Of a DNA stretch of 36,071 nt, positions 34,482-36,071 are shown piece by piece. The notes beneath the pieces are model-generated. The model was given only the letters and a program-made list of their open reading frames with translations. It was not told the origin of the DNA and made no database searches. A program made the translations under genes and the position numbers. This stretch comes from Betaproteobacteria bacterium (GTDB lineage: Bacteria; Pseudomonadota; Gammaproteobacteria; Burkholderiales; SG8-41), in contig JACPTK010000097.1 in assembly GCA_016192825.1 (NCBI GenBank), forward strand, positions 1-36,071, written 5' to 3'. How positions within the stretch are numbered: the first letter of the stretch is position 1; every line of letters begins with the position of its first letter.

Positions 34482-35107
34482 GTCTGCCAAAAGAAAACGC
34501 CCGCGTGCTAGGCGGGCGTCGTGTGGACCAAAGAACAGCGGACCATGCTCATTGTATCCGCCGGCCACCGGCCTTTCAAGAGTATGGCTCGGACCTGTTG
34601 TGCCTCGAAAGCGTACGTCTGATGTCATTGGGCGAACGCGGCCTACTTGCAACCATGCGCTGGTACGTCTGGACCAACGACAGCCTCCCGCGCGACCTAA
34701 AAGACATGGCGCGCGTTCTCGGGTTGGATGCACACGATGTCGAGACGAACTACACCGGGCGCGTGTCGCAGTTCTTCAAGTCGAATCCCGACGATCCTTT
34801 GCGGCTGATATGCCCTGAGCTACGAGCGCAAATGCAACGAATGATGGAGCGACGCCGGAAACAAGCGGATGGCGGAAAGTATGGTGCTAGGCAACGGAGA
34901 GAAAAGAGGAATCAGGCAATCAGTAACCTTGAGGTTAACAACGAGGTTGACCATCAGGTTCTTGAGAAGAGCAGAGAAGAGCAGAACAGAACTGAACCCG
35001 TCTATAGGAACGGTGATATGACGGGCGAATTCGTGAAAGACATGGGCGGCCCATCTGAATTCGAGAAGGCGGCGGCTCGTCGTGGAAATGGGGCAGCCCA
35101 TGCCTAA
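34478..35107 (+). CDS. DUF1376-like island protein
   Basis: The 209-residue protein has a central segment (VRLMSLGERGLLATMRWYVW, then SLPRDLKDMARVLGL) that fits the DUF1376/YdaU family. The family is often a replication-initiation-like DNA-binding protein of phages and islands. A charged helix (ERRRKQADGGKYG) and a Glu/Arg/Asn-rich tail follow. The N-terminal 50 residues do not align to the family and cover a strong hairpin (34497-34519). Internal starts near 34622 are possible. Confidence 0.65.
   Translation: MSLPKENARVLGGRRVDQRTADHAHCIRRPPAFQEYGSDLLCLESVRLMSLGERGLLATMRWYVWTNDSLPRDLKDMARVLGLDAHDVETNYTGRVSQFFKSNPDDPLRLICPELRAQMQRMMERRRKQADGGKYGARQRREKRNQAISNLEVNNEVDHQVLEKSREEQNRTEPVYRNGDMTGEFVKDMGGPSEFEKAAARRGNGAAHA
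34497..34519 (-). terminator. Minus-strand terminator inside a gene start
   Basis: ACGCCCGC (34497-34504) pairs perfectly with GCGGGCGT (34512-34519). On the minus strand the stem is followed by TTTCTTTT. It lies in the first codons of the DUF1376-like gene, so it may stop opposing transcription or structure the mRNA 5' end. Confidence 0.55.
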
Positions 35108-35360
35108 CACTGACGATCTGGCCTCCGCAGTGGATGCGCTGACCCAGGCGATTGAGGGCGGCACGTACATCCCCTCGGACTTCAAGCCCTTCGTGGACCA
35201 ACACCTACCGGGGGAGCTAGGGCGGCGCGCACAGTATCAGAATAGGTTCATGAGCGGCAAGGGCCTGATCAAAAACGCGATGGGCAACAACGCCAGGCCC
35301 CCGCTGGCCGGCAATTATCCGCCCCCGCTAGCCGGCAATTATCCGCCCCCGCTGACATGA
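35100..35360 (+). CDS. Hypothetical protein with Pro-rich C-terminal repeat
   Basis: The 86-residue protein from ATG 35100 overlaps the previous gene by 8 bp. It begins MPNTDDLASAVDALTQAIEG, and its end repeats PPLAGNY, encoded by a 24-bp DNA tandem repeat. The stop overlaps the next start (ATGA). No domain recognised. Confidence 0.6.
   Translation: MPNTDDLASAVDALTQAIEGGTYIPSDFKPFVDQHLPGELGRRAQYQNRFMSGKGLIKNAMGNNARPPLAGNYPPPLAGNYPPPLT
35297..35353. repeat. 24-bp coding tandem repeat
   Basis: Two and a half copies of a 24-bp unit starting GCCCCCGCTGGCCGGC (units at 35297 and 35321, partial at 35345). It keeps the reading frame and encodes PPLAGNYP. Confidence 0.9.
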
Positions 35361-35695
35361 TTGCCGACACCAAGCAGCAACCTGTTGTCGATGCGATCGG
35401 TACGACAGGCGATGTGATTGCCGCGCCTGTCGGGACTTCCCCGCAGCCTGCGACAGTGCAGGACGCCAATGTTGCACTAGTGCGTCACCCCAAGGTTACC
35501 GCGAGGGTTGGCGACGACAGCAACGTTATAGCAAGGGTCGCTGAGTTGCAGCGGTCGCCAAGCCAGCCCCATCAACAGCATGATTTCGCGGCTAGATACG
35601 CGCGCGCGTACTGTGCGGAAAAATCAGTGCACGATATATCAGGAAATGTCAGGGTGAACGACAACAGGGCTGCTTACCCCAAGGAGGCCGCGTAA
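35357..35695 (+). CDS. Hypothetical island protein
   Basis: The 112-residue protein is coupled to the gene before it by ATGA. The N-terminal half is Val/Thr/Gln-rich and low in hydrophobic core; residues 77-84 (FAARYARA) resemble a terminase small-subunit segment. Function unknown. Confidence 0.55.
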   Translation: MIADTKQQPVVDAIGTTGDVIAAPVGTSPQPATVQDANVALVRHPKVTARVGDDSNVIARVAELQRSPSQPHQQHDFAARYARAYCAEKSVHDISGNVRVNDNRAAYPKEAA

Positions 35696-35697
35696 CC

Positions 35698-35991
35698 ATG
35701 AGTCCTACCGCAATCAGACCGTCCGATGCGACAGTGCGGGCGTTGAAACGGGTGGAGGCCGGCGAGCAACCAACACTGGCCGCGGCTGCCGAGGGCATTC
35801 ACCCCTCGACCCTGTTCCGCCAGCTCGCCAAGCAGCGCGAGCGTCGGCTGTTCCTCATCATCGCCAAGGAGAACGGCGGATACAACGCCTGGATCGAGAA
35901 CGAGCGCTACAAGCAGCAGGGCCAGGACACGCAGTTCAACACCGTAGCCGAGCTACAGGCTGCACTACCCTCCTTGCTGGCCAAGGTGTAG
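35698..35991 (+). CDS. Helix-turn-helix island protein
   Basis: The 97-residue protein has a homeodomain-like HTH (EGIHPSTLFRQLAKQRERR, about 33-51), followed by a short C-terminal domain. It starts 2 nt after the preceding stop. It may be related to small terminase DNA-binding domains or be a regulator; I cannot decide from sequence. Confidence 0.6.
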   Translation: MSPTAIRPSDATVRALKRVEAGEQPTLAAAAEGIHPSTLFRQLAKQRERRLFLIIAKENGGYNAWIENERYKQQGQDTQFNTVAELQAALPSLLAKV

Positions 35992-35995
35992 GCGG

Positions 35996-36055
35996 ATGGA
36001 TGCACTGTCGCAGCCTGAATTTTCTGACAAATACGCGCGTGCGCGCGAGGGATGA
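35996..36055 (+). pseudogene. Possible terminase small-subunit fragment
   Basis: A 19-codon frame reads MDALSQPEFSDKYARAREG before TGA. The segment EFSDKYARARE is like the middle of phage terminase small-subunit-like proteins (often EFRDQYARARE), so this may be a broken remnant. The match is by eye and short. Confidence 0.25.
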
Positions 36056-36071
36056 CGCGCCATTAGCAGTG

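Noticed and set aside
31000..36071. Second att site of the ssrA island
   Set aside because: I found no second copy of the ssrA 3' end sequence within the window, so the island extends past it.

Overview
The window looks like a GC-rich betaproteobacterial chromosome. The evidence is the gene order gyrA-serC-serA-pheA-hisC-tyrA-aroA-cmk-rpsA-ihfB-lapA-lapB-pyrF-hldE1-hldD-cysM, all on the minus strand, the neighbouring ompA-ubiG-gph-ssrA run on the plus strand, and a tmRNA tag reading ANDERYALAA. Genus cannot be told from the sequence alone.

Layout. 1-1823 carries an SCP2-like/alpha-beta hydrolase fusion facing the 3' end of tRNA-Ser(GCT). 1824-2450 holds that tRNA and an unusual tandem array built from its 5' end. 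lysC, a small HTH protein, tRNA-Ser(TGA) with a half-tRNA relic, a Bax-inhibitor-1 membrane protein and rlmD follow. 6895-7161 is a MITE-like near-palindrome. From 26160 leftwards to 7327 runs the large minus-strand cluster: DNA gyrase A; serine, phenylalanine, tyrosine and shikimate synthesis; CMP kinase; ribosomal protein S1; IHF-beta; the LPS-assembly regulators LapA/LapB; pyrimidine synthesis (PyrF); ADP-heptose synthesis (HldE1, HldD); CysM; and a DEDD exonuclease. On the plus strand follow a lysine-rich OmpA protein, an MTA/SAH deaminase, ubiG, gph and ssrA. The ssrA 3' end abuts a tyrosine integrase. Everything from about 31.0 kb to the window end is an integrated island of small, mostly unrecognised genes, with an AlpA-type regulator, a zinc-ribbon-like protein, a DUF1376-like protein and possible terminase small-subunit relics.

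The most striking structural signal is in the spacers. At least ten gene junctions are filled by short tandem words (mostly 7 bp, sometimes 8-9 bp) arranged as two inverted arms around a short loop. Different junctions use different words (GGATTGA, AGTGTTG, GTGATCC, GGATGAA/GGCAGAA, AGCTGAC, CGCAGAGA, ACAGGATTA). Several arrays supply the stop codon of the upstream gene, and one appears to be translated as the N-terminus of HldE1. The second unusual signal is the tRNA-Ser(GCT) upstream array. Its 119-bp units start with the tRNA 5' end and also contain a 17-nt perfect antisense copy of the tRNA D-arm region.
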